Source: Periplaneta americana
Taxonomy: Eukaryota; Arthropoda; Insecta; Blattodea; Blattidae
Assembly (NCBI RefSeq): GCF_040183065.1
Contig: NC_091117.1
Coordinates: forward strand, 119,590,726-119,654,725
Length of the DNA stretch: 64,000 nucleotides
Direction: 5' to 3'
The notes under the pieces are model-generated. The model saw nothing but the letters and a program-made list of their open reading frames with translations. It had not been told where the DNA came from and did not search any database. The stretch's first letter is position 1. Each line of letters starts with the position of its first letter. Shown here piece by piece: positions 47,930 through 59,859 of this stretch. Position numbers and translations under genes: made by a program.

Positions 47930-48560
47930 AATTATCTCATTTTGTAGTATTTAATTTTGTAATGACATAATTTGAAACCTTAATTTGACTTTTATGAGTT
48001 CTAACATTTATATTCCTATTATTATTGATTTACTATCTCAAATACTATATCAAATTATTTCATTTTGTAGTATTTAATTTTGTAATGTCATAATTTGAAA
48101 CCATAATTTGTCTTTTATGAGTTCGAACATTTATATTCCTATTATTAATGATTTTAAATTGCCATTATACTATCTCAAATTATTTAATTTTGTAATATTT
48201 AATTTTGTAATGACATAATTTGAAACCATAATTTGTCTTTTATGAGTTATAACATTTAAATTCCTATTATTAATGATTTTAAATTGCCAGTTATACTATC
48301 TCACTTTATTTCATTTTGTAACGTTTTATTTCATGTGAAAAAATTGAAATACTTTGCTTGTCTACTATGCGTCCTATAATTAATTTTTATTGCCAATATT
48401 CTACTACCTCAATTTATTTTTTATGTCATTTTATTTCATAATGATGAAATTCGAATACCTAATTACTCTATTATGCGTTCTAACATATATTGCCGTATTA
48501 ATTATTATTGTCAATCATACTAACTCAAATTATATCATTTTGTTTTATAATATGTACTCT
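47930..48560 (+). repeat. Tandem array, period about 124 bp, five copies
   Basis: 'tttgtagtatttaattttg' anchors at 47941, 48064, 48189 and 48315 give periods of 123-126 bases. The last two copies are strongly decayed. AT-rich unit with 'aaaccataatttgtctttta'. Open frames in it are by-products. Confidence 0.88.
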
Positions 48561-48621
48561 TATTGTAAAATCGTTCGTGTAATTTGTTGTCCAGTACCTA
48601 CTGTTTAATTAGCTTTTATTT

Positions 48622-48868
48622 TTACTAATTTCGGAACCGTAGCCTGAGGCTTACTGTACCTAGACCCACAACTATATTGAACACATGCACACACTGCAGG
48701 ACTTCCCCCTTTACTGGGTCGGAGTATTCGGGGGCCACTGCGAGACATCACACACACTTGGACAATGGACATACAACCAGTCCCCGTGAAGAGGTCCGAA
48801 TTAAATACCCCTGACTTCACGACGGAGAATCGAACCCGGTCCATCTTGATCAGACCAAGGAGGCGGAC
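48622..48868 (-). mobile_element. SINE-F, tRNA-derived, 12-bp target duplication
   Basis: Flanked by TAGCTTTTATTT (48610-48621) and TAGCTTTTACTT (48869-48880). The minus strand reads GTCCGCCTCCTTGGTCTGAT, then B-box GGTTCGATTCTCC. Body 'gaattaaatacccctgactt' on plus. One mismatch in the duplication gives a rough relative age. Confidence 0.82.
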
Positions 48869-48880
48869 TAGCTTTTACTT

Positions 48881-49259
48881 ACTATTGTAAATATACACTC
48901 TTGTGATATCCATTACAATTATTGCGGTATTCAAAAACACTATTGAATGAATAAAAACAATGTGAACGAAATACTGATAACAAGAAAACACATTATAGAT
49001 CCAATCACAGCTTGTTATTGAAGAGCTTAGGCAAATACTGAAAATGCTGCAATATTCTGTCTCCCGAGAAAGGCAACAGTTAACTAAAATAATGCGAATT
49101 CTACAAGAATGTCGTCATCATATATGTTATTGTGTAGCCTACACACTTTATAAACATTAACATTTCAATAAGAGTCACAAATTGTTGTGATGAGCAGTAA
49201 TTAAGCCGGCAGTCAGTGTACACATTTCATAACGATGAGTCGGCCGTGCGATAACAGGC
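48881..49259. other. Anonymous DNA inside the second-nest hAT
   Basis: No coding or repeat signal recognised. Confidence 0.3.
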
Positions 49260-49449
49260 CGGGACCCGGTATTCCTCGTGCCCGAGAGTGCCAATCTCGA
49301 GAATACGATTCTCGGAACTGGCGTTATCGGCCAGCTAGTATCGCCTGCGAGAACGAGCGGGAGTAAGAGGCTGTTTGCCCGACTCTATTAATTAGAGCCA
49401 TATAACCAGCTGATGAAGCCGTTAGTCCTGTAAACTAGTAGTTAAAATA

Positions 49450-49720
49450 GTGCTGGACGAAAACGAAAACAATGCCGGACCGAGTCAGAAACAGTGCCGG
49501 ACCGAGTTAGAAACGGTGCCGGACGAAGTCGGAAACAGTGCCGATCGAGTCGAAAATAGTGCCGGACCTAGTCGAAAACAGTAACGGACGGAGTCGGAAA
49601 CAGCGTCGGACCGAGTTAGAAACAGTGCCGGACGAAGTCGGGAACAGTATCGACCGAGTCGAAAATAGTGCCGGACCGAGTCGGAAACAGCTCCGGACAG
49701 AGTTGGACAGAGTTCCAATG
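49450..49720 (+). repeat. 22-bp minisatellite, about 12 units, higher-order repeat
   Basis: The unit 'gtgccggaccgagtcggaaa' plus 'ca' repeats every 22 bases. A block of five units repeats with about 109-110 spacing ('ggacgaagtcggaaacagt' at 49520 and 'ggacgaagtcgggaacagt' at 49630). Because 22 is not a multiple of three, all frames stay open on both strands, so the open frames here are not genes. Confidence 0.93.
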
Positions 49721-50418
49721 TTCTCGAAATCTTTAAAAAATACACTAACTTCGATATAACTTCTTTAAACAAAGTTTTTTTTTTTTATTTCCGTCTTATG
49801 TGAACCACGGACAGTATCAGACTCAAAACTATATTGGCCTACAGTGCGATTCAAATCTCCTGACGTATGGGAGGTGTTTACTTGTACTGTACAGCAACGG
49901 CCAGTAGCAACAGTGCTGCGTTGCCGCGTACGGATATTCGTTGATGCCACTTATACAAATAATACGTGCGCTCGGACAGGTTCTTCGAGACAGAGTGTCT
50001 ACAGGTGATTAGGTTGAATGACATTATTTTTCTGAATATATAGAAACAAGAATCTCATTTCTACGCCAAGTACTAGTAGTAGTACTAGTTTAGTAGTTCG
50101 CACTTTATTCGTCTTAATTGCGTCCATCTGATATTGTCTTTATGGTCTTCCATGAGTGATGTTTATACAGCTGCATGCCGATAAGAAAGCTTTCGAAGCA
50201 CCAAGACTCAAGACAATCAACAATATCCAATCAGCGACATAAACATTAGATAAGAATAATTATGAAGCGAGAGCCGAAAATGTCAGCTCCATTTCTGTTT
50301 ACACTGTGTGTAGATATTGGATGTGCTTTGTGTCTGTCAGTGAAATCAATAATTCGTTTGTAATAAACATTTTCTGTGTGTTATCAGTTAAACTTTATTA
50401 GTAGTATAAAATTCAATT
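49721..50418. other. Anonymous DNA, possible upstream part of the 50.4-kb gene
   Basis: No repeat recognised. May hold the promoter or end of the element that carries the transposase exon. Confidence 0.3.
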
Positions 50419-50780
50419 ATGTCATTCAACAAGGCCAGTACTAGTGAAAGTAACAGATCCAGTGGATATAGTAGCAAGGTTCGGAAAATTACATTTAAAG
50501 TTTACAATTTCTTCAGAAAATATTCGTCCGAAGAAAAGCGTAGAAATCTTAACTTTTCTAAGTGTCAAGAACTAACTGCCGAGGCGTGTTCAATAAATGT
50601 ATCAACCGTGTCACGTGTATGCAGAGAAGTTCAAAAAGCGGAAATATAGAATGCCCAGAAATTGTTCGTCTCGTCTACAAAACATATTAATATACCTAAA
50701 AGAGTGACGAATTTAAATGACTTCGAAAACACACCATTGACTTTTCCCCTCGAATTGCAAACATCAATTTAAAGGTATGA
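50419..50780 (+). pseudogene. N-terminal exon of a Tc1/mariner-like transposase
   Basis: ATG 50419 opens MSFNKASTSESN, then KVRKITFKVYNFFRKYSSEE, KCQELTAEACSINVSTVSRV and CREVQKAEI, a helix-turn-helix of the type found at the start of a family of insect transposases (TAxATGVSxxTVSRI pattern). A TAG stop at 50647 is followed in the same region by NIPKRVTNLNDFE, the usual linker ahead of the catalytic domain. No catalytic domain follows. A truncated, dead copy, forward orientation. Confidence 0.6.
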
Positions 50781-51476
50781 TTTCGTAATACATTACTTAT
50801 TATTGTATGAATAAATTATTTATTATTTTACTGCATGATTTGTTATTGAAAACGGAACCTGTTTTCAACACCGGCCGCCCATCCCTCCTGCCATACGAGT
50901 TCGTTGGAGTAGCTATGCATTACCCGATCTGTAGGTTTGACAACGTCGCGTTTGCACGTTATTGGCTCTCGCGAGACTTGACGACTTGAACCACATGTTA
51001 TCGGAATTATTGTCTGTTTAATTTCGGTATTCGATCAATGGACAAGTATACTCAAAGACATTGAAATATGAGAAACAAAATATTCCTAGCATTATGGTAG
51101 ACGATTAAATCTAGACTTACAGTTTTAAGAATAATTTAAATTAGAGATCTGCAAGAAATAATACCATAGAGGTTGACTATTAATTACTAGGATATGAGTT
51201 TCACATCATCTTTTTATCTTTCTCGGGCCAGTTCTTTGCACTTGTTGATTTGTGAGGCATTTAGGTATTGTGTCGAATGAATATTTTTTATTTGATATTT
51301 AACGACTAGATATCCTTGCAGTTGATACAGTGTCAATGAAATTGGTGACACTGAGATGGATTCGAACATTCGCCGTGAAACTACCCGACATTAGCCTTAC
51401 AGATGGAGGAAACCTTGGACCAACTCAAGTGGGGTTCAAACCTAAGCCCGAACACAATTTTGAATCAGTAGGTTTT
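50781..51476. other. Anonymous DNA
   Basis: At 51145 TAGAGATCTGCA resembles the hAT end noted at 37648-37665 but has no partner here. Confidence 0.3.
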
Positions 51477-51722
51477 TTTAGTTGGTTATATAACGACGCT
51501 TTATCAACTACTAGGTTATTTAGCGTCGATGATATTGGTAATAGCGAGATAGTATTTGGCGACATGAGGCCGAGGATTCGCCATAGATTACCTGGCATTC
51601 ACCTTACGGTTGAGGAAAATCTCGGGAAAACCCCAACCAGGTAATCAGCCCAAGCGGGGATCGAACACGCGCCTGAGCAGTTCAGTAGGTAAAAGTGCCT
51701 CGGCTACGCCGTTAGCCTGTGT
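51477..51722 (-). mobile_element. SINE-D, full-length
   Basis: The minus strand begins GGCGTAGCCGAGGCACTTTT, B-box GTGTTCGATCCCC, then CTGGTTGGGGTTTTCCCGAG, 'cctcggcctcatgtcgccaa', and the tail GATAAAGCGTCGTTATATAACC. The best-preserved copy of the family. Confidence 0.9.
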
Positions 51723-51788
51723 GTTCAGTGAAGGTTTTGGATACGAACAGATAATCACCATTTTGTCAGATCAGTAATTGGTTATAAT

Positions 51789-52070
51789 ATTGTTGTTGTT
51801 TAGTCAACTGTCCGAAGACAGGTTTGAACCTCATAAGTAACACCAATAAGGCATTACTCATGAGGCAACTAGGCCAGGACAATGAGGTAGGGTGGCTAGT
51901 TCCTTTCCCCTTCCAATGCAAACATCGCCGATTAGCTCAATGTTCCACTTATCAGATTTCAGATGCATACAAACAATTGTTTTTCCTCTGACACTTATCG
52001 TACAAGTGAGATGTAGTGCCTGAAAATATGTATAGGCTACATATCAGCCAGAACCTCAATCAGAGATATG
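51789..52070 (+). mobile_element. SINE-A, most complete copy
   Basis: Runs from 'ttgtttagtcaactgtccg' through a B-box-like GGTTTGAACCTC to 'cagccagaacctcaatcag'. It shares its full span with the 264-bp copy at 3751-4014, which fixes the family length at about 265-280 bp. Confidence 0.85.
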
Positions 52071-52308
52071 GTTATAATGGTTCTCCTTTATGATTATGTC
52101 CCATATAACATTTTGTTCTGTAAGTTGGGAAACATAAATTGTTTCTTTAGCTCAGGGATCGACAAATGTTGAAAGTGCTGTGTGAGGATGTTTATTAAGC
52201 TTTCAGATTGCTTTATTTTATGTAGTAGATATCAATTGTAGGAGTTCTATGTATTAATTTTAATTAGTGGCTTATGTAGTGGAATAAATTCCAACATTCT
52301 AATATTGG

Positions 52309-52512
52309 CAGTGGCGTATACTGGTTAAAGGGTTTGGGCTACCGCTGACCCTATTATTACACAAAATATATCTAACAATTACTTTAATTTTAATTACTAT
52401 GGTAAAACTAATAATACAAAATTATTACATTATGTTATATTATAAACTTTTTCTTTTGTAATTTCCTTGGGCTACCGCCGGTAACCCCGGTAGCCCGCAA
52501 AATACGCCCCTG
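52309..52512. mobile_element. hAT MITE, 204 bp, duplication AATATTGG
   Basis: AATATTGG at 52301-52308 and 52513-52520. Ends CAGTGGCGTATA and inverse CAGGGGCGTATT. 'gggctaccg' occurs near both ends in inverted order. AT-rich interior without coding capacity. Confidence 0.9.
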
Positions 52513-52520
52513 AATATTGG

Positions 52521-53264
52521 CTAACTTAAAATATTTCCTACGATCTCGGATATTACAAATATTGCAAAATGAGATTGCATTGGTCCGATACAATTTCCAT
52601 TTCACACGAGAGCGGAATAAGCAGATCTGATTTTCGAATGCGGATGAGCCAAGGGGAAAAGTAGACAAGCTCACAGATTGTGTCAACAAGTACCCACGTA
52701 GGAGACATCCGGCCCATACCATTTTTCCACGACTGTTCCAAAAGTTAAGGGAAGGAGGACACGTGGTGCCAAATTACAATTCCATTTCCACACAACTATT
52801 TTTGCTTATAACTTTCGACTCAGTCATTTCCGGACCACGGTTCTTTATCTCAAATTGATAAATGTGCCCTTCGCCATCATCCCTGAAAGTTTGTAACACC
52901 ATTTAGGAAACACCCTGTATATATGGAAGCAAAAATATTATGTAAATACGTATGTTAGGCTGTAAACCACTACTGAGGATATATGAGAAGAATAGTTTTC
53001 CAACTTCACAGATATTAAAAACTTAAATAACAGCGAAACAGAAAATAATACTCGCTCCAACTAAACGCACCCTTGCTACTGCATAAAGAGGGATGGTTTC
53101 TGACTCACCATTACCAGGGTGCGACACGTTATATAGAAAAGAACCGTGGGGAACGAATTTAGGCAAGGGGACGAACATTGTGAACTACACATTACTGATG
53201 TTTGTAAAGATTCCTGTGAACTGACTTCAAAAACGTTGAAGATAATAATTTTAAATAATAATAA
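52521..53264. other. Anonymous DNA
   Basis: 'atttccggaccacggttctt' near 52830 and the 'gaaacaccctgtatatatgg' end near 52907-52926 suggest one side of a Tc1-like element (ends CAGGGTG), but no partner end is evident. Confidence 0.35.
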
Positions 53265-53279
53265 TACAATAATAATAAC

Positions 53280-53310
<31 letters not shown>

Positions 53311-53311
53311 T
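53265..53311. repeat. (AAT)n microsatellite
   Basis: About 14 interrupted AAT units. Confidence 0.9.
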
Positions 53312-54034
53312 TAAAGGAATAAGAACATTAATTGAAACTTTCTGTCTTTCTTTCTTCAAATTCTTCAAAATAATTATAAACTGAGAATCTAATTATAAAC
53401 TGTTGATTTAACGTTCTTAATGAAAAGCACGAGTATCCATAGTCTTTTCAATATCACTACATATGAATCGAGAAAATCAGAAGCCCCATATGTACAATAA
53501 ACACATACTGCATTTCAGAAGAGACAAAAGCACTATAGATATTGTCGTGTTGTGAGTAGAAACTTTGTTTGTATATAGGTATATTACAGATACATGTTAT
53601 ACACAACATTGTGATACTTTGATTAGTTACTGATAAAAAAACAAACAAAAATAGTCAATATTTGCTGTACATATGGTTTTTTTTTAGTTTGGATCCTGAC
53701 TAATTCACTTATGTTTGTCCATTATCGATATGATACCCAAAGCTGCCTTGTATGAAGACTCTTGAGTGTTGCTAATTTCAGTCTATCGCAGGCATGTAAG
53801 AATTGGTAGTGAAAATGGGTCGTCGTTATTGAAAGTGGATTACGAGCTGGAGTTATGCGTTATGACTGACACGAAGAAAATAGGTAATGCTAAGTAGTAT
53901 TTTTTTACGAGGAATAACTGAAATATCAAGTGTATACATTCATTTTGTGTGAAAAAAATGCCAGATTATAGGTACTAATCAAAAGCAAGGCAGTTGTGCT
54001 AAGTTAACTAAATACATTAAACTGAAATATTTTA
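53312..54034. other. Anonymous AT-rich DNA
   Basis: No coding or repeat signal recognised. Confidence 0.3.
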
Positions 54035-54315
54035 AAATGTTTGTACGATCTCATGGTAGCGTACCCGCTGCCCATCACAGCAGTCAGTAGTTCGATTCCC
54101 GGAAAGGACAATGAAAGACATTTCTCTTCCGTCTACGGCACTGAATGGTTGTCCGTTATCTTGCAATTGACCTGTGATTTTTTTATGTTGCCCTATGTTT
54201 GCCAATTCCACATCCAGGGAGCACGCAGTGTGTATATTTCTAGGGCTGATTCAGAAACAATACCCTTTCTTCCTTACATCGAAATGGTCTGCAATTCTGT
54301 ATTACAGGAGAGGGA

Positions 54316-54375
<60 letters not shown>

Positions 54376-54376
54376 G
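54035..54376 (+). mobile_element. SINE-I, tRNA-derived, with (GAAA)n tail
   Basis: Head GATCTCATGGTAGCGTACCC, then B-box AGTTCGATTCCC about 40 bases on, a body with 'gttgccctatgtttgcc', and a tail of about 16 GAAA units at 54313-54375. The tail is the usual simple-repeat 3' end. The two overlapping open frames across it are read-through of the repeat. Confidence 0.75.
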
Positions 54377-54995
<619 letters not shown>

Positions 54996-55904
54996 TCTTT
55001 AGTATTATAGGTACATCGTCCTGCTTTAATTTAACAAACAGAAAGTAAGCTTATTACACGAAACTTAAATGCTATTTCTCTCACTAAATTGAATATTTCA
55101 ATTGGTCTGCATAACGAATAAATTTAATATAAACCGAGATCATTGACAGCATAATAATTCATAATAAATATCAAGAATATTAATTTGACTTACCGGGACT
55201 AACTCAACTTACTTAGGCCTATATGGCAGGAACCTGGGGACGAGCTATTATGTAATGTTATGCAGATTATTAATCCATTTTATAAATAACAGGTCACCTT
55301 ATTTGACTCGCTATTATCCGTAAATGTACATTTTTCTTCCTCACTCAAATTCATATTGAATATGAACTCTGTATTCACATTTCTGACGTCTACTGCAGCA
55401 TGCCACTTTGTTTGTGCAATTATCCTTCCTGTCAGACTTTCTGATTTACATATTTTCTCGTACATAGCCTCTCATCAGACATTGTCCCGTCACGTATTTA
55501 TAAGTAGACGGATATAATTACGTTACCAATAGTTGGTAACCAAATCCAAAATTTTGAATTTGACGTGTCTGATTTAAGGTGTAGCTCAAATGAAAATATG
55601 AAATATCTCCCACTTTAAGTCTGATAATGTATAAAATAAACAATAAATAATTATAAATACAGTGATGTTAATAATGATGAAGATGGTGGTGATGATAACG
55701 ATGATAGTAATAGTAATAGTGGTGATAGTTTTTTGGAATTTGCAAATAATTACGACTATTTGTAGCCGATCGTATTTGCTCAGGTCAATCGACGCAATAA
55801 ATTCAAACGTAGTTGTAAACCCTATTCCCCCGTACTGCGGTTAATATAACAGAATTGCACCACTTAATAGAACACGAGACAAATAAAAGACAAGAGCACA
55901 TTTG
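54996..55904. other. Anonymous DNA
   Basis: A GATGGTGGTGATGATAACGA-like patch near 55680 is simple sequence. One TAGGCCTA at 55215. No coding assignment. Confidence 0.3.
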
Positions 55905-56010
55905 GTTCGGATGAAAGGTGAGTAAATATCCACTTCCCTGCTGGGAATCAAATCGAGGTTCGCTGGATTTATAATCGGAAACGTTTCATTTGAGCGCAAG
56001 AGCGAGACAA
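55905..56010 (-). mobile_element. Probable tRNA-derived SINE head
   Basis: The minus strand reads CCGATTATAAATCCAGCGAA, then B-box-like GATTTGATTCCC and CAGCAGGGAAGTGG. No matching body seen elsewhere in the window. Confidence 0.45.
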
Positions 56011-56418
56011 GAAAGTATCTGCTATGAATAGGAAGGGACAACTTAGTCCCTTACTACGTAGCTATTTATTCTACTCATATGATAATTCTAAATCTCATGC
56101 TTCTCTTACCGGTGAGAGAGAACACCTTACATTTTGGTTTAAGGAATTAATTTTTATTTCGTAGATATATGATTTCCGTGCTTCTAGATTCCTAGTAACT
56201 CACAATCATACATTAAAGGCATACTATCCTAAATAAACAGAAAATTTATATCATTTCTGTCTTAATCGGTCGTAAGATATTATTAGAAAATGAGGTTGCC
56301 GATCATGTGATAAATTGTTATATGACTTTATTTCAATTGGCAGGAGGAGACTCTGACAAGACAGCAGAATGGATAGAAAATATGTGCACAGGAAGATACT
56401 TAAGAATTGTTAACTTGT

Positions 56419-56428
<10 letters not shown>
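56011..56428. other. Anonymous DNA
   Basis: No coding or repeat signal recognised. Confidence 0.3.
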
Positions 56429-56473
<45 letters not shown>

Positions 56474-56630
56474 CTATATATCTTTTGTGTATATGTTTTC
56501 AATCACAAGTTCATTAAAGTATAATAAATTTTTTCTACACTATTTATTATTTATTAATTTATTTACTTACTTACTTTATTTATTTATTTATTTGTTTGTT
56601 TGTTTGTTTATTTATTTGTTTATTTACAAC
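56429..56630. repeat. (TA)n, (CA)n and (TTTA)n/(TTTG)n simple repeats
   Basis: TA units at 56429-56460, CACACA to 56472, then TTTA/TTTG tetranucleotides at 56560-56625. Open frames of I/Y/H or L/F runs across them are by-products. Confidence 0.9.
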
Positions 56631-58216
56631 TGCCGAAGTCATCGCACTATTCCCAGACCACATTCTTCAAGATTCTGATACATGTTTGTTCAATTCTCGA
56701 CGTTACAAGAATCAAGAATATTTTCGTGTCAACTGTTTGTCAGATAAACCCTTTCTTTCTAGCTTCACATTATTGTTTCGTTTGTTTGTTACTGATCATG
56801 CTTTATATATGATCATAAGATAGTCGCATTTTTGTATTTTTTCTTCTAATGCATTTGCTTATCCATAAATACAGCTAATTAATAATTCCGCTTCTATTTT
56901 ATGATTTTGTTTTTATTCAGTCTGAAGTGATTTCCTTCAAAATTGCATTATGCATGTCTCCAGAAACAATCTTGACGTATTGTTTAGCTTTCGCTTCATT
57001 TACCACTGATAGATGAAGTATAGTACTGACAGGACCTCCTGCATTGTCATTGAGCATGTTGAGTGTGATAAACTCTGTTAAATACAATGATTGTATACTA
57101 TGTTAGCTAAGTATAAAAGTTCTATATAATCAATTATTTTAGAAATTTGCAGTACTTATATCATTTTAAAGCAAACACAAGACATACAATAAGGACGTTT
57201 TAAAAAATGTTCGTATATTTCATGAAATTACTTCTTCTCTTTTCCAAGAGTAATCAGTAAGGTACTCGTCCACGATGCTAGTTATATAGCGCGTTATTTT
57301 TAATAGCGCAACAGGAATATAACATCACGTTTACACACATGGCCAGAATAGCACGCTATTTGCAATTTTTGTATAGCGCTCGAAGCTGTCGGTAAGCTCT
57401 TGCAGCACATGTTTACATGTCGCTATGAAATTCGTGCTGGAATCTCTGGAGCAAGAGCGTTCTGCTTGACCTTTTAGCACTGACAGTCGCAATGTAGCTT
57501 ACTCGTTCGCGTGTCCATTGTAATTATATTTCCATTTTGACCTTAAACAAATAAAGTGAAAATGTAAGACAAAATGTTCAATAAAATAAGAAATATGCTT
57601 GATTATAGCGTATGCCAATTCACAATATCAGAACCATTCCTACACATTATATATCAACCTCATAATATTAAATATTAATGGGTTAGCACACGTCACCCAG
57701 TTTCGGAAATGAAATACAGTTATTTATGTTGGTTTTAATGTTTTATTTCCTTTTACATTTGCAAATGGAAGAGAAGTAATTAATGAAAGAAATGCAATAC
57801 ATTTCCTCTTCGTATGAAGCAACGTTCCGAAATTAGTCCCAGCTCACAACAATGTTTTCACTTAAAGCGTATTTTACTGGTCTATTGACACTTCAATGTT
57901 GTATAACTCGCTACTAAAAATGAAACGTGATCGCATATGTTTGTACTATCCAAATTTGAAGAGATGATCCCTGCGAGAGGAGTGTAGTCCTTGCGGTGTA
58001 AGAGGAGAGAGTAAGCCAGTAACTCGGCGTCCTTGAAGGAGCATATGGATGGGGTGATGTCATTGGCCGGCTGTGACAAACAAAACTCAGTCAGTGGCCG
58101 GTCTGTTTCGTGTTGGGGGTAAGTTATAAGAGTGGGAGAAAAACCCACATTCCTTGCTCGGATCTTCTCGTGAAATGCGGACAGTAGTTGCTCTCAATGA
58201 CGATATATTACTGACA
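56631..58216. other. Anonymous region
   Basis: The stretch 57265-57480 contains repeated TAGCGC/GCGCTA words ('tatagcgcgtta', 'aatagcgcaa', 'tatagcgctcg'), suggestive of one end of an unidentified DNA transposon. An 88-codon minus-strand frame at 57882-58148 has no recognised domain. Confidence 0.35.
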
Positions 58217-59637
58217 AGGGAAGGTTTTCATTAGGGCACGATGGATTTGGCTGAAAGTGTTAATGTAGACTGATGTAAGGTTCCTGGAAACAATGGTAAA
58301 GATCTCTCGTTTTAGAATGGAATATTTGAGAAAATATAGCAATTTTAACAATCTGGATTGCATGTCGTTCTTGCGCGCAGCTTGCTCATAAGCTACTTAC
58401 AGAAAGCACTGTAGGCGAGGAAACTACTTTCATCCATCCCTGTTAGAAATATGTAAATGGAATATGTTCACATTTGCGGGTTCACCAAGAAATGTTCAGG
58501 ACACAGCATCTTTTCACAATATAGGCATCTTATAATGGCTGCTTCTTCACACTAATGGACACAACAGACTATTTCCCAGACGCAACAGTATTTGAAGTAC
58601 AATTTTGAAGGAGTATATTTTAGTTTTTTTTGTGACATTTTCCAATGTGAAAGTCTAAAATACTCTTCATGGTAAGTAACTTCAGTTTCAAATTATCCCA
58701 TCAAAAACCACACGATTTGTTCAACCTACGGACTAATACAAGCTAGTCGTTCGACGACTGGAGGACTGTTTCAGGTATAAATGTATTACGAAACATTTGG
58801 ATACTAACCTTCACGACAGAGCTTTATATTAAAGTTACATTCAGTTGTTTACAATAAGTACTGCTCTACTCTTCTATAGGACATGTTAATATATGCTTAG
58901 CAAAAATGTGGATACAATATAGAAAGAAAAATAAATTCCTTCAAAAATTTACTTCAAACACTGTTGCGTGTTAGGAAATAGCATCTGTTGTGTCCATGAG
59001 TGTGAAGAAGCAGCCATTATAAGATCCCTAATCATTTCTTGGTGAACCCGCATTATCAATGTATGAACATAACAGGTGAGTTTACCCTAAATATTATCCA
59101 TTTCGTCATAAATGCAAATGTGCACATATTCCACTTCTCGATGTCTAACAGAGATAGAAGAAAGTAGTAGCCACCGGTGTAGATTAGTCGACTAAGGTGC
59201 TGCTTGCCTGCCGATCCAGAATTGCGCTCGGGTGCGGGTTCGATTGTCGCTTGGGCTGATTACCCCATTGAGTTTTTTCCTACGTTTCAAATGTCAGGTA
59301 ATCTATGGCGAATCCTCGGCCTCATCTCGCCAAATACCATCTCGCTATCACCAATTTCATCGACGCTAAATAACCTCGTAGTTGATACTGCATCGTTAAA
59401 TAACCAAGTGAAAAAAAGAAAGTATTTTCCTCACCTCCAGTGCTCTATGCAAATAGTTTATGAGCAAGCTGTGCGCAAGAACGACATGCAATCCAGATTT
59501 TTAAAATTAGCTACTGTATTTTCATAAATATGAGATTCCGAAACAGAGACCTTCGCCAACGTTTCCAGGAACCTTAAATAAGCCTACATTAACACTTTCA
59601 GCTAAATCCATCGTGCCCTACCAAACACCTTCCCTTA
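58217..59637. mobile_element. Large foldback element, arms about 450 bp
   Basis: The left arm (58217 to about 58660) and the inverse of the right arm (59637 to about 58910) share 'gggcacgatggattt', 'gctgaaagtgttaatgtag', 'aaggttcctggaaac', 'tggattgcatgtcgttcttg', 'cgggttcaccaagaaatg' and 'ataatggctgcttcttcaca' in the same order. The loop (58661-58909) has no coding capacity. The arms are diverged, so this is old and not an assembly hairpin. The right arm is lengthened by a SINE-D. No clear target duplication. Confidence 0.88.
59162..59416 (+). mobile_element. SINE-D inserted in a foldback arm
   Basis: Head CGGTGTAGATTAGTCGACTA, B-box GCGGGTTCGATTGTC, body 'atcctcggcctcatctcgcc' and tail 'gcatcgttaaataacc'. 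AGAAAGTA occurs at both junctions (59156-59164 area and 59413-59424), the likely target duplication. The left arm shows the unoccupied form 'aactactttcatcc'. Confidence 0.87.
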
Positions 59638-59674
59638 TGAGAAAGTCTACGCGGTAGAATATAAGACATAAGAC

Positions 59675-59692
59675 GTGTGTGTGTGTGTGTTT
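59675..59692. repeat. (GT)n short microsatellite
   Basis: Eight to nine GT units just beyond the foldback. Confidence 0.9.
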
Positions 59693-59859
59693 TTTTTAAA
59701 GCAGATCGAGAACTTTCATATAGCCTACCGTTAATCTATAAACGTGACTTTTTTTTTTATTTCTTGTGTTCCTTTATTAGTTTATTAACTCACTCGCGGA
59801 AAGTACAGAGTTTTGTGAGCTATAATGTTTTTATTTTATATGTGGACAAAAAAAAAAAG

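Larger units (their letters stand above)
44960..49387. mobile_element. hAT element of a second nest, 4428 bp, duplication TTAATTAG
   Basis: TTAATTAG at 44952-44959 and 49388-49395. Inverse ends TAGAGTCGGGCAGACTGCCT and TAGAGTCGGGCAAACAGCCT. Subterminal CTCGAGA/TCTCGGG words follow at both ends (45060-45130, 49260-49350). No transposase frame remains. The interior holds a hAT MITE, three SINEs and a tandem array, so this is an old, much-invaded element or a large non-autonomous one. Confidence 0.9.

Noticed and set aside
49485-49772. Open frames on both strands of the minisatellite
   Set aside because: A 22-bp unit free of stops opens every frame; repeat artefact.
51145-51160. TAGAGATCTGCA as a hAT end
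   Set aside because: No partner end and no 8-bp duplication found; likely chance or an untraceable remnant.
58217-59637. Palindrome as an assembly artefact
   Set aside because: The arms differ at many positions and one carries a SINE with its own duplication, so it is not a mirrored misassembly.
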